From a virus, in the IMG/VR virus record IMGVR_UViG_3300010413_000083, positions 1-39,961 of that record: a DNA stretch of 39,961 bases; one strand, 5' to 3'. Within the stretch, counting starts at the first letter, position 1. Every line of letters starts with the position of its first letter. The notes under the pieces are model-generated. The model worked only from the letters and a program-made list of their open reading frames with translations. It did no database searches and had not been told where the DNA came from. Below, piece after piece: positions 6,942 through 12,906 of this stretch. The position numbers and the translations under genes were made by a program.

Positions 6942-7015
6942 CCCTAACAGAGTATTACAAGTCGTTGGATGATTTGGAGAGTAAGCAGGAGAGACTATTT
7001 AAGTAAGGGGGATTT

Positions 7016-7282
7016 ATGAGTGATTGTGATGAACAGAAAATTTACGAAAAATATAAAAGAGAGAAAAAGGTTGTTCAGATAGAAGTAGAAAAATTCTATA
7101 TTGATAGTGTTCAGGTGTGTTGCGCTTGGTGGGGAGATGGTTATCACGATAGAATGATGTGCAGATTTTATGGAGCAAGAAATTTAGGCGCTCAACCTGT
7201 TTGCTTGGCAATGGGAGAGGATTTACGAGAACGCCATGACAAAATAAATAAGGTGCCAGATTTTTGCATTTTGCACGACTAA
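7016..7282 (+). CDS. Hypothetical protein (88 aa)
   Basis: ATG after AAGGGGGA. A charged N-terminal helix (YEKYKREKKVVQIEVEKFY) is followed by a Cys/Trp-rich part (CCAWWGDGYHDRMMC and later two more Cys). Unknown family. The interval before it (6942-7015) holds no convincing gene. Confidence 0.5.
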   Translation: MSDCDEQKIYEKYKREKKVVQIEVEKFYIDSVQVCCAWWGDGYHDRMMCRFYGARNLGAQPVCLAMGEDLRERHDKINKVPDFCILHD

Positions 7283-7378
7283 CGGGATTGAGTAAGCAGG
7301 AAACATTGGAATTAAAACAACCTTTTTCCTGACATCGGGAATATGGTGGAAACACTGAAATTAAAATAGGAGGGGATG

Positions 7379-7570
7379 ATGAAACAAGCGCCTACAATAT
7401 GGAAATTAAAAGAACTTATTGAGCAAATGCAAAGCACCCAAGCGGAGATAAACGGGAAATGGGTACCAGCAAGACCTTTTGGCTCGTTTAGCTGGAGGAA
7501 TAGATTAAAGGCAGTATGGTCAGTATTTACAGGGAAAGCCGATGTAGTAATATGGCCTGAAGGTCAATAG
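7379..7570 (+). CDS. Small protein (63 aa), unknown
   Basis: ATG 7379 is preferred over 7376 because AGGAGG (7368-7373) would be only two bases from the earlier codon. The N-terminal half is an amphipathic helix (WKLKELIEQMQSTQAEING); the C-terminal half (FSWRNRLKAVWSVFTGKADVVIW) is hydrophobic with a basic start, possibly membrane-associated. No known family. Confidence 0.55.
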   Translation: MKQAPTIWKLKELIEQMQSTQAEINGKWVPARPFGSFSWRNRLKAVWSVFTGKADVVIWPEGQ

Positions 7571-7600
7571 TATTTAAGAAATTAAAATAGGAGGAATAAA

Positions 7601-7762
7601 ATGGAATTAATTGAATACATAAAGAAAGCAAAGCAAGAACTCGATGATTTCGCGCAAGAGTATTTGAAGGGGCATGAATCTGAGCCTGAACTATGGCCTC
7701 TTGATATGGATGAAGTAGATTGGGGGGATCAAGAATTGACATCTAGATTCGGGCAAGTGTGA
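7601..7762 (+). CDS. Small acidic protein (53 aa), unknown
   Basis: ATG after AGGAGGAATAAA. Residues 1-25 form a likely helix (LIEYIKKAKQELDDFAQEYL), followed by an acidic stretch rich in Glu/Asp/Trp (PELWPLDMDEVDWGD). Unknown. It is followed directly by the repeat copy and tRNA-Trp. Confidence 0.55.
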   Translation: MELIEYIKKAKQELDDFAQEYLKGHESEPELWPLDMDEVDWGDQELTSRFGQV

Positions 7763-7785
7763 ACATTGAAATTAAAATAAAATGC

Positions 7786-7861
7786 GAGTCGGTAGCTCAA
7801 CTGGTAGAGCAACGATCTCCAAAATCGTAGGTTGCAGGTTCGATTCCTGTCCGATTCGCCA
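7786..7861 (+). tRNA. tRNA-Trp (anticodon CCA)
   Basis: 76-base cloverleaf. Acceptor stem GAGTCGG/CCGATTC, D-stem GCTC/GAGC, anticodon stem ACGAT/ATCGT with loop CTCCAAA, T-stem GCAGG/CCTGT with TTCGATT loop, discriminator G, and an encoded CCA. G73 and CCA are the expected identity elements for tryptophan. It reads UGG, not UGA. Proteins in this window use TGA as stop throughout, so there is no sign of recoding. Confidence 0.95.
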
Positions 7862-7887
7862 TAAAACATTAATTAAGGGAGGGGATG

Positions 7888-8013
7888 ATGGGTAAGAATA
7901 ATAATAAAAAAGGGTATAAAATGCGTATAGATATATCAGACAATGCAGCAATAGTAATTTTATTTGCAATAATTACAATAGGTGCGAGTTTGATTGCAAT
8001 TTTCGGCAAATAA
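7888..8013 (+). CDS. Single-pass small membrane protein (41 aa)
   Basis: ATG 7888 is chosen over 7885 for spacing from AAGGGAGGGG. A polar, Asn/Lys-rich N-terminus (GKNNNKKGYKMRID) is followed by one clear transmembrane helix (AAIVILFAIITIGASLIAIF) ending in GK. Type II-like or tail-anchored topology is possible. Unknown function; it ends four bases before promoter P3. Confidence 0.55.
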   Translation: MGKNNNKKGYKMRIDISDNAAIVILFAIITIGASLIAIFGK

Positions 8014-8017
8014 ATCC

Positions 8018-8046
8018 TTGACAAATAAAAGCCAATAAGAGATAAT
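8018..8046 (+). promoter_or_regulatory. Sigma70-type promoter P3
   Basis: TTGACA 8018-8023, 17-base spacer, GATAAT 8041-8046. It precedes a long structured leader and the operon with the Sak4-like ATPase and SSB. Confidence 0.85.
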
Positions 8047-8063
8047 TACTTATCAATTAGCCT

Positions 8064-8163
8064 TTGGTAGGGCGAAAAGACAATGACAAATCAACTTAAA
8101 CATACATATACCCTCATAAGGTCGGATAATCCGAGCAGGTTCCTATTGTCGCCTGCCTACCAA
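8064..8163 (+). ncRNA. Structured leader RNA of the recombination operon
   Basis: A long-range stem TTGGTAGG (8064-8071) with CCTACCAA (8156-8163) encloses a second stem GACAAT (8079-8084) with ATTGTC (8145-8150). Inside is a hairpin TCGGA-TAA-TCCGA (8122-8134). ACCCTCA near 8110 can instead pair with TGGGGGT downstream, so a switch is conceivable. The sequence is unrelated to leaders 1 and 2. It could be a cis-regulatory RNA; no known riboswitch class is recognised. Confidence 0.5.
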
Positions 8164-8213
8164 TTTACGGAGTCTGGCTTTGTGGGGGTTTATGTGTCTT
8201 TAAGGAGGGAAGG

Positions 8214-8432
8214 ATGAAGAAGTCAGATAGTTTTTGGATGATAACTCTGTTTTGGGAAGCTCACACAGGGCAAGATGGGTGCAGGTATGAAGGTGGATAT
8301 GAAACATGTTGCATTAAGGAAAATGTAGTTGATTATATGATTGATTATACAAAGGAATACGGATCAATTGTAAAGCTGATTAATTCATTGCCTATAAATG
8401 AGGAGCAGTTCCGAAGATGGGTAGATAGATAG
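8214..8432 (+). CDS. Hypothetical protein (72 aa)
   Basis: First gene after P3, ATG following AAGGAGGGAAGG. Small mixed protein beginning FWMITLFWEAHTGQDGCRYEGGYE, with two adjacent cysteines in ETCCIKEN and a C-terminal helical EEQFRRWVDR. No family recognised. It precedes the Sak4-like gene by 50 bases. Confidence 0.55.
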   Translation: MKKSDSFWMITLFWEAHTGQDGCRYEGGYETCCIKENVVDYMIDYTKEYGSIVKLINSLPINEEQFRRWVDR

Positions 8433-8482
8433 TATTAACTACAAATACATTAAGCCTTTTATAATTAAATAGGGAGAGAGAA

Positions 8483-9541
8483 ATGGGAATGTTAAAGAAA
8501 GCCACAAATAAGATGGCATATGCAAAGGTAGGATTGTACGGTGATGCAGGAAGTGGAAAGACAAAGACCGCTGCAAAGATAGCAATAGGACTATATAAAC
8601 ACGCAAAGCTAACTAAGCCAGTAGGTATGTTTGATACTGAGCCTGCTGCCTCTTTTATCATACCTGATTTTGAGAAGGCTGGGATTCCGTTTCTTGTCTA
8701 TGATGAGTCAAGGGCTTTAAAGGATCTGATGACTTTCATGGATGAGGCAGAAAAGGAGTGCGATATAGTAATTATTGATTCCATCACTCATGTATGGAGA
8801 GATTGCCAGGATTCATATCTTAAGAAACTAAACGAGACACGGAAGAAGAACAACAAGAAGCCAATATTCCAGCTTGAGTTTCACCACTGGAAGCCTATCA
8901 AGGCAGCGTGGGCAGAATTTACAGACCGCTACTTGTCATCAAAGGTTCATGCGATAGTATGTGGTAGGGCCGGAAGTATCTATGAATATCAGAAAAACGA
9001 AGAGTCCGGCAAGATGGAACTCATAACAATGGGAACCAAGATGGCTACAGAGAAAGAGCTTGGCTATGAGCCTTCCCTGTTGATCGAGATGATTAAGCAC
9101 AGGGTAGATGGCAGGATAATAAACAGAGCCTTGGTAGAGAAAGATCGTGCCGATTTACTTAATGGTAAGGAGATAGACTTCCCAGACTTTGAAAAGCTTA
9201 GTCCTCATTTCAAGTTTCTCAATATAGGCGGTGAACACTTTACATCTATGAATCAAAAGGATTCAATGGATTTGTTCACAGAGGAAGGTGACGACAACTG
9301 GAGCCACGAAAAGAGGCAAAGAGAAATTCAGTGCGAAAGGATTAAGTCTGTATTGATAGAATATGATATGGATGGCTCTGGCAAAGAAGAAAAGAAGAAC
9401 AGGAATACTTTGTTAAATACAGTTTTTGGAACTGGAAGCTGGACAGAGATTGAAAACATGAAATCCGAGAAGATCAGAGAGGGTTGCAACACCATGAAGG
9501 AATTATTAAGCACCAAGAGGGCGGCTGAAGAGGGTGCATGA
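8483..9541 (+). CDS. Sak4-like RecA-fold ATPase (phage recombination)
   Basis: 352 aa. Walker A GDAGSGKT is at residues 20-27 and Walker B CDIVIIDS around 93-100, followed by THVWRD. The start MGMLKKATNKMAYAKVGLYG and the later HHWKPIKAAWAEF and ICGRAG-like blocks fit the phage AAA_24/Sak4 group, which promotes single-strand annealing with an SSB partner. An SSB gene lies two genes downstream in the same operon, and a RuvC-like nuclease is also present. The C-terminal 100 residues are charged and variable. It overlaps the next ATG by ATGA. Confidence 0.8.
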   Translation: MGMLKKATNKMAYAKVGLYGDAGSGKTKTAAKIAIGLYKHAKLTKPVGMFDTEPAASFIIPDFEKAGIPFLVYDESRALKDLMTFMDEAEKECDIVIIDSITHVWRDCQDSYLKKLNETRKKNNKKPIFQLEFHHWKPIKAAWAEFTDRYLSSKVHAIVCGRAGSIYEYQKNEESGKMELITMGTKMATEKELGYEPSLLIEMIKHRVDGRIINRALVEKDRADLLNGKEIDFPDFEKLSPHFKFLNIGGEHFTSMNQKDSMDLFTEEGDDNWSHEKRQREIQCERIKSVLIEYDMDGSGKEEKKNRNTLLNTVFGTGSWTEIENMKSEKIREGCNTMKELLSTKRAAEEGA

Positions 9542-9858
9542 CTAAAGAAGAAAGACAACGTACCTTACAACAAAACAAGGCTTTGTTCCTTTTTTGTACG
9601 CAATTATCTAAAAAGCTCAATGAGGCTGGTTTGGATATGAAAACTGTATTGAAGCCGGAGATAGATATTCCTTGGACTAAAGCCACTGTAAAAGATCATC
9701 TATGGGACCCGATACTAGAGGCAATGACCAAGAAAACATCAACTACTAAAATGAACACGGTTGATCCTGGCAATGTATACGAAGTATTAAACAGGCATTT
9801 ATCGGAAAAGTTTGGAATAAGTGTACCTTGGCCTGATAAGTTTGGGCCTAAAGTGTAG
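9538..9858 (+). CDS. Conserved phage protein of the recombination operon (106 aa)
   Basis: It overlaps the Sak4-like stop by ATGA and precedes SSB by 38 bases. Recognisable conserved blocks are RTLQQNKALFLFCTQLS, LNEAGLDMKTVLKP, IPWTKATVKDHLW and VYEVLNRHLSEKFG. I have seen this pattern beside phage ssb and recombinase genes, usually without an assigned function. The context implies a role in DNA recombination or single-strand handling, which is inference only. Confidence 0.65.
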   Translation: MTKEERQRTLQQNKALFLFCTQLSKKLNEAGLDMKTVLKPEIDIPWTKATVKDHLWDPILEAMTKKTSTTKMNTVDPGNVYEVLNRHLSEKFGISVPWPDKFGPKV

Positions 9859-9896
9859 TACAAAACATAATAGGATTTGATTGAGGAGGATATGAT

Positions 9897-10295
9897 ATGG
9901 CTGGAGTAAATAAAGCGATAATAGTTGGAAATTTGGGATCTGATCCAACTGTACGTCACACAAAGAGTGGGCAGGCTGTAGCATCATTCAATCTTGCAAC
10001 TTCTGAGAAGTGGACAGGCAAGGATGGCAATAAAGAGGAAAAAACAGAATGGCATCGAATAGTAGCATGGGGAAAACTTGCCGAAATAGCCGGAGAATAT
10101 CTTACAAAAGGTAAACAGGTATATATTGAGGGTAAACTGCAAACAAGAGATTGGGAAGACACAGACGGGAACAAACGACAAACAACTGAAATAGTCGCCA
10201 ATACTCTCACAATGCTAGGACAGGCTCAGGTAGGCACATCTTCAGATCAGGCAGGATATGGGAAGGATGAAGAGGATGACTTTCCGGATTTTTAA
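9897..10295 (+). CDS. ssb: Single-stranded DNA-binding protein
   Basis: 132 aa. The OB-fold pattern of bacterial SSB is clear: [76 protein letters not shown] short linker leads to an acidic C-terminal tip ending DDFPDF, a variant of the DDDIPF tail that recruits partner proteins. ATG 9897 follows GAGGAGGA. The length is shorter than host SSB (about 175 aa), as usual for phage SSBs. Confidence 0.95.
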   Translation: MAGVNKAIIVGNLGSDPTVRHTKSGQAVASFNLATSEKWTGKDGNKEEKTEWHRIVAWGKLAEIAGEYLTKGKQVYIEGKLQTRDWEDTDGNKRQTTEIVANTLTMLGQAQVGTSSDQAGYGKDEEDDFPDF

Positions 10296-10316
10296 TTACA
10301 TAGAGAGTTGAATAAG

Positions 10317-10364
10317 GGGTAACAGACAAGTTAAGCGGACGGCGGAACGCCGGTCCAAAATTAA
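10317..10364 (+). repeat. Half attC-like hairpin after ssb
   Basis: GGGTAAC (10317-10323) resembles a left R box. It is followed by TTAAGC and a strong stem GGAC-GGCG / CGCC-(G)-GTCC with one unpaired G on the right arm. No right GTT-type R box follows; the next gene's AAGGAGGA site begins instead. It could be a decayed attC or a simple hairpin. Confidence 0.35.
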
Positions 10365-10373
10365 GGAGGATTT

Positions 10374-10507
10374 ATGAAAGAGTTTAATATGTGGGTGGCG
10401 ATAACTCTTGTTGGGATTGCGGCGTTTATTGCTGCGGCCTCGTAGGGATCGAAAGAGAAAAAACGGCTCAGATGGCAATAGAACGCGGCTTGATACTCAA
10501 GCCTTAG
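10374..10507 (+). pseudogene. Small membrane-protein gene, apparently frameshifted
   Basis: After a perfect AAGGAGGA, ATG 10374 opens a 23-codon frame (MKEFNMWVAITLVGIAAF...) that is one transmembrane helix and stops at TAG 10443-10445. In the -1 frame the sequence continues as GIEREKTAQMAIERGLILKP and stops at TAG 10505-10507. That second piece looks like the cytoplasmic tail that small phage membrane proteins of this type often carry after the helix. So the gene may be interrupted by a single-base change near 10445, by a sequencing error, or be read by frameshifting. Alternatively the 23-aa protein is complete by itself. Its last stop lies inside a TTAGAAC box. Confidence 0.45.
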
Positions 10508-10553
10508 AACAACATTTTCAGGGGCTTGCGGATTGAAGTCTGAAACCTTATGA
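10504..10553 (+). repeat. Degenerate attC-like site
   Basis: TTAGAAC (10504-10510) holds the upstream stop TAG. A stem TTCAG-(GG)-GGCTT with AAGTC-TGAA follows, then CTTATGA (10547-10553), a poor match to a right R box. Weak by itself; listed because the same TTAGAAC box recurs at 11707. Confidence 0.3.
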
Positions 10554-10571
10554 CAAGAAGGGGATTATAAA

Positions 10572-10970
10572 ATGGGAAAAGAAAATTCAAACGGAGGGGC
10601 AGCAAGTCCCTTGCAAAAACTGGTTATGCCTTTACAGCCTATCGAAAATGGCAGATTTGTGGCAAACCGTATAGTAACCACATTGCTTGATAGTGGCAAG
10701 CTTAGCATGAATGACATCGCTTGTATGGAATTTACAGCGCAAGAGAGGATTCAATTTGCGCAGCTAATTGGATACTCCCTCTCTGGATTTTCTGAACTCA
10801 GCTATGTGGATGATGAAACCTACGTAGCCGCCGAGAAAGCAGCCGAAGGACAAACCGAAGAAGCGGCCAGAAATGAAACTTTGCGTGAACAGCTTGACGA
10901 AGCCAGAAAGGGTGTTAAGGCTGCGGCCAGTGTGCTATTTAGAATACACCCTGATGACTTGCAGGCATAA
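10572..10970 (+). CDS. Conserved phage protein (132 aa), unknown function
   Basis: The ATG follows an AGAAGGGGATT site. N-terminal VMPLQPIENGRFVANRIVTTLLD, central AQERIQFAQLIGYSLSGFSELSYVDDETY, and a C-terminal helix with Ala/Glu heptads (EEAARNETLREQLDEARKG). The FAQLIGYSLSGFSEL block is one I associate with small conserved phage or accessory proteins of unknown function. The stop TAA lies inside GCATAAC, the pattern seen at other attC-like boundaries here. Confidence 0.65.
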   Translation: MGKENSNGGAASPLQKLVMPLQPIENGRFVANRIVTTLLDSGKLSMNDIACMEFTAQERIQFAQLIGYSLSGFSELSYVDDETYVAAEKAAEGQTEEAARNETLREQLDEARKGVKAAASVLFRIHPDDLQA

Positions 10971-10993
10971 CAATTAAGCTCAACGGATTATGC
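10965..10993 (+). repeat. Shrunken attC-like site (GCATAAC...ATTATGC)
   Basis: GCATAAC at 10965-10971 contains the stop codon of the upstream gene and is almost perfectly complementary to ATTATGC at 10987-10993. Only 15 bases separate them, too few for paired L boxes, so this would be a deleted derivative or a simple terminator-like hairpin. Confidence 0.35.
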
Positions 10994-11012
10994 CGTGAAA
11001 GGAGGATAAAAA

Positions 11013-11162
11013 GTGAAGGATGAAAATTTAGATAAGATGGCAGAAGAGATCGAATCAATAATAAGAAAACATGCTGAAAAAAATGAAATCACTTTTGCAG
11101 GTATAATTGGAACCCTTGAGTTAATAAAGGATGATTTCAAAGAAGAGGCGAAGAAGGCATGA
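11013..11162 (+). CDS. Small helical protein (49 aa), GTG start
   Basis: GTG 11013 follows a perfect AAAGGAGGATAA. The product starts KDENLDKMAEEIESIIRKHA and is acidic and helical, with a central hydrophobic ITFAGIIGTLELI. No family known. It is too short for a confident call but the ribosome binding site is excellent. Confidence 0.55.
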   Translation: MKDENLDKMAEEIESIIRKHAEKNEITFAGIIGTLELIKDDFKEEAKKA

Positions 11163-11211
11163 TTCCGATTGCAGCATTTGGTTATAAAACTTAAACCTTA
11201 CAGAGGACAGA

Positions 11212-11406
11212 ATGATAATAAACTACGAATTGTATGGCCGAGCGTTCTTTCATTCGGACTGCTCGGTAAGTGAGTATGGCGGGGGGATAGTGAAGCCGAT
11301 TAAAAACGAAAAAGATGCAACTTTGTGTGAGTGTCTTCATTGCGGCAAAAAAGGATATTACCCTGTTGGCAAAAAGGGCTGCGTTAAAGTTGAGGAAGTT
11401 TTATAA
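11212..11406 (+). CDS. Small Cys-containing protein (64 aa)
   Basis: ATG 11212 after AGAGGACAG. Contains four cysteines: a C-x-C pair in LCECLHCGKKGYYP followed by C-x2-C spacing and KGCVKV near the end, plus one at residue 17. This suggests a small zinc ribbon. The stop TAA is embedded in the TTATAAC left box of an attC-like site, so gene and site form one cassette-like unit. Confidence 0.55.
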   Translation: MIINYELYGRAFFHSDCSVSEYGGGIVKPIKNEKDATLCECLHCGKKGYYPVGKKGCVKVEEVL

Positions 11407-11483
11407 CGGAGCATTCAGCGGCTTTGCTAAATGCTTAAAATTAAATACCGTGTTCCTTGGTCCGCTGGAATAAGTGGTTCTAA
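11401..11483 (+). repeat. attC-like site, type D (copy 1)
   Basis: Left R box TTATAAC (11401-11407) and right R box GTTCTAA (11477-11483) are complementary at six of seven positions. L boxes TTCAGCGG (11414-11421) and CCGCTG-G-AA (11462-11470) pair perfectly with one extrahelical G. The long central segment has its own hairpin GCATT-C-AGC...GCT-A-AATGC. The internal sequence is nearly identical to 37390-37473. The extrahelical G on the right arm is the reverse of a sense-oriented integron cassette. Confidence 0.65.
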
Positions 11484-11506
11484 GGCGCGGACAAAATGGA
11501 GGAATT

Positions 11507-11710
11507 ATGGGAGAAAATGAATCTGTTAGTATTAGACAAGTTCTGAGGTTGGCGAGTAATTCAAGGGGAGAAAAATTAACTATTGAGCAACTACAAGATG
11601 GAAGATATGAGCTTGAAATGATTGATGATGACAATTATCAGCAGAGAATGTTTCTCAGTGAAGCCGATGTTGATTTGTTTATCATGACGGTAGCAGGCAT
11701 AAAGCCTTAG
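11507..11710 (+). CDS. Hypothetical protein (67 aa)
   Basis: ATG 11507 follows GGAGGAATT. Compact alpha/beta-looking protein (VSIRQVLRLASNSRGEKLTIEQLQDGRYELEMIDDD...). No family recognised. It is bounded on both sides by attC-like sites, 11401-11483 before and 11707-11776 after, and its TAG stop lies inside the second site's TTAGAAC box, so it is the best single cassette candidate in this cluster. Confidence 0.6.
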   Translation: MGENESVSIRQVLRLASNSRGEKLTIEQLQDGRYELEMIDDDNYQQRMFLSEADVDLFIMTVAGIKP

Positions 11711-11776
11711 AACGCTTGAGCTAAGGGGCTGATCAAAACGAAGTTTTGACAGTCCCGCTTGAGCGAGTGGTTCTAA
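11707..11776 (+). repeat. attC-like site, type E
   Basis: R boxes TTAGAAC (11707-11713) and GTTCTAA (11770-11776) are perfectly complementary. The inner stem GGGGCTG-(A)-TCAAAAC pairs with GTTTTGA-CAGTCCC, and an L-box stem GCTAA pairs with TT-(G)-AGC, leaving extrahelical bases. The unpaired spacers between R and L boxes are as in integron attC sites. Total 70 bp, within the normal attC size range. Confidence 0.65.
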
Positions 11777-11788
11777 TTTTTTTCGCGC

Positions 11789-11804
11789 TGGCCCGACAGG
11801 GCCA
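11789..11804 (+). repeat. Hairpin before the PP-loop gene
   Basis: TGGCCC-GACA-GGGCCA, a perfect six-base-pair stem located just upstream of the GGGGGATAA ribosome binding site of the gene at 11818. No T-run follows it. Its G+C content contrasts with most intergenic sequence here. Confidence 0.5.
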
Positions 11805-11817
11805 TGAAGGGGGATAA

Positions 11818-12552
11818 ATGGAGACAAAGACGATAGCATGGTTTAGCGCAGGAGTGTCAAGCGCAGTGGCAACCAAGCTTGCCATAGACCAGATTGACCA
11901 GATTATTTACACGCATATTGACGACCAACATCTTGACACTTTGCGCTTTGTGCGGGAATGCGAAGAGTGGTTCGGGAAAAAGGTTGAAATTAAGCAGTCG
12001 CCTTATAAGAAAGTGTCTGATGTGCTTCGCGCAGTGAGGTTTCTGAATAGCCCTGGCGGGGCACCATGTACAAATATTTTAAAAAGGCGACTGCGGAAAG
12101 AGTGGGAAGCCGAGAACCAGTTTTTTAATTGGTTCAATTATGTATGGGGCATGGATTCCAATGAGGCCCACAGATGCGAAGAACTCCGAGAGTCCATGCC
12201 GCAAGTCGAACATATTTTCCCGTTGATTGAAAGAGGACTCACGAAGGAAGAAGCGCACAAGATTCTAAAGGCAAGTGGCATCAAACGGCCTGCAATGTAT
12301 AATTTGGGGTATCAAAATAACAACTGTATCGGATGCGTGAAGGGCGGCATGGGTTACTGGAACCATATTCGGGTTGATTTCCCAGAGGTATTTAAAGAGA
12401 GGGCCGAATTGGAACGTGAAATAGGGGCAACATTTATTCACACAGAGAAGGAAGGCCGCGTATATTTGGACGAGCTAGACCCGGAAAGAGGGAGGTTTGA
12501 TCCGCCAGTTGTAGAGGAATGCGGCATTATGTGTGAAATGCTGGCGATATGA
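11818..12552 (+). CDS. PAPS-reductase-like PP-loop protein (second PP-loop gene)
   Basis: 244 aa. The ATP-binding loop is SAGVSSAVA at residues 10-18, in place of the SGGKDS form. Conserved blocks of the phage PAPS-reductase-like group follow: IIYTHIDDQHLDT, GGAPCTNILKRRLRKEWE, WGMDSNEAHR, and a C-terminal NNCIGCVKGGMGYWNHIR with a C-x2-C pair. It probably activates a small substrate with ATP, but the substrate is unknown. The gene is visibly richer in G+C than the neighbouring AT-rich genes, and it follows attC-like sites, so recent acquisition is plausible. It is distinct from the IbrA-like protein at 2293. Confidence 0.8.
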   Translation: METKTIAWFSAGVSSAVATKLAIDQIDQIIYTHIDDQHLDTLRFVRECEEWFGKKVEIKQSPYKKVSDVLRAVRFLNSPGGAPCTNILKRRLRKEWEAENQFFNWFNYVWGMDSNEAHRCEELRESMPQVEHIFPLIERGLTKEEAHKILKASGIKRPAMYNLGYQNNNCIGCVKGGMGYWNHIRVDFPEVFKERAELEREIGATFIHTEKEGRVYLDELDPERGRFDPPVVEECGIMCEMLAI

Positions 12553-12576
12553 GAGGGTTTTGCGCGAAAAGAATTA

Positions 12577-12606
12577 TAACCATGTAATATGTGTATCACC
12601 GGTGAT
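12577..12606. repeat. 30-bp repeat with palindrome, copy 1
   Basis: Identical over 30 bases to 39169-39198. It starts TAACCATG and contains ATCACCGGTGAT, here extended to a 16-base perfect palindrome GTATCACCGGTGATAC (12593-12608). In both places it ends four or fewer bases before an ATGAAT start codon. It could be an operator-type protein binding site or a cassette 5' end. Confidence 0.8.
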
Positions 12607-12609
12607 ACA

Positions 12610-12906
12610 ATGAATAAGATACTAAAAGCATCAAAAGGAATGGATTGTATAAAATGCGGAAAGCCTGGGGCGTATGCCTGCCATCTAAATGGGCCTCGCC
12701 AGCACGCATATGGTAAAGGCAGGGGAATAAAATGCCACCCCCTTATGACGGCCGAATTCTGCTATGAGTGCGATCGGGAATTCACAGAAGGATCTATGTT
12801 GCCTAGATGGAATAATAACAAGTGGGAAAGATCAGAGGAGTTTCACTATTGGATTGCGCTTACTAACATACGGAGAGCAAAGGAGGGGATAATATGCTGT
12901 CGATAG
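12610..12906 (+). CDS. YbcO-like (DUF1364-type) zinc/HNH nuclease, tentative
   Basis: 98 aa. The ATG at 12610 sits right after the 30-bp repeat; no strong Shine-Dalgarno is visible, which is odd. The pattern is C-x2-C (CIKCGKPG), ACHLNG with a His, GKGRGIKCHPLMTAEFCYECDREF, then a C-terminal helix ending in AKEGII. This resembles YbcO/DUF1364 phage nucleases, where Cys/His residues bind zinc and His is catalytic. YbcO-like proteins sit in recombination regions of lambdoid phages. The assignment rests on motif spacing only. Confidence 0.5.
   Translation: MNKILKASKGMDCIKCGKPGAYACHLNGPRQHAYGKGRGIKCHPLMTAEFCYECDREFTEGSMLPRWNNNKWERSEEFHYWIALTNIRRAKEGIICCR

Larger units (their letters stand above)
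7302..7780. repeat. Dispersed short intergenic repeat (four copies)
   Basis: A motif close to ACATTGAAATTAAAATAGG occurs at 7302-7318, 7351-7373, 7577-7594 and 7762-7780, each in a gap between small genes. The middle two run directly into an AGGAGG ribosome binding site; the last is just before the tRNA. It may be a duplicated translation-initiation leader or a footprint of small-gene insertion. Confidence 0.5.

Noticed and set aside
6942-7015. A frame ending in a coiled-coil-like YYKSLDDLESKQERLFK
   Set aside because: No start codon or ribosome binding site; it may be a remnant of a deleted gene but cannot be called.
7786-7861. tRNA as a phage integration site or sign of opal recoding
   Set aside because: No integrase gene exists, and the anticodon CCA reads UGG; TGA is used as a stop codon in many genes here.
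11789-11804. GC hairpin before the PP-loop gene as a terminator
   Set aside because: No T-run after the stem and the gene starts 14 bases later; a simple translational or boundary hairpin is more likely.
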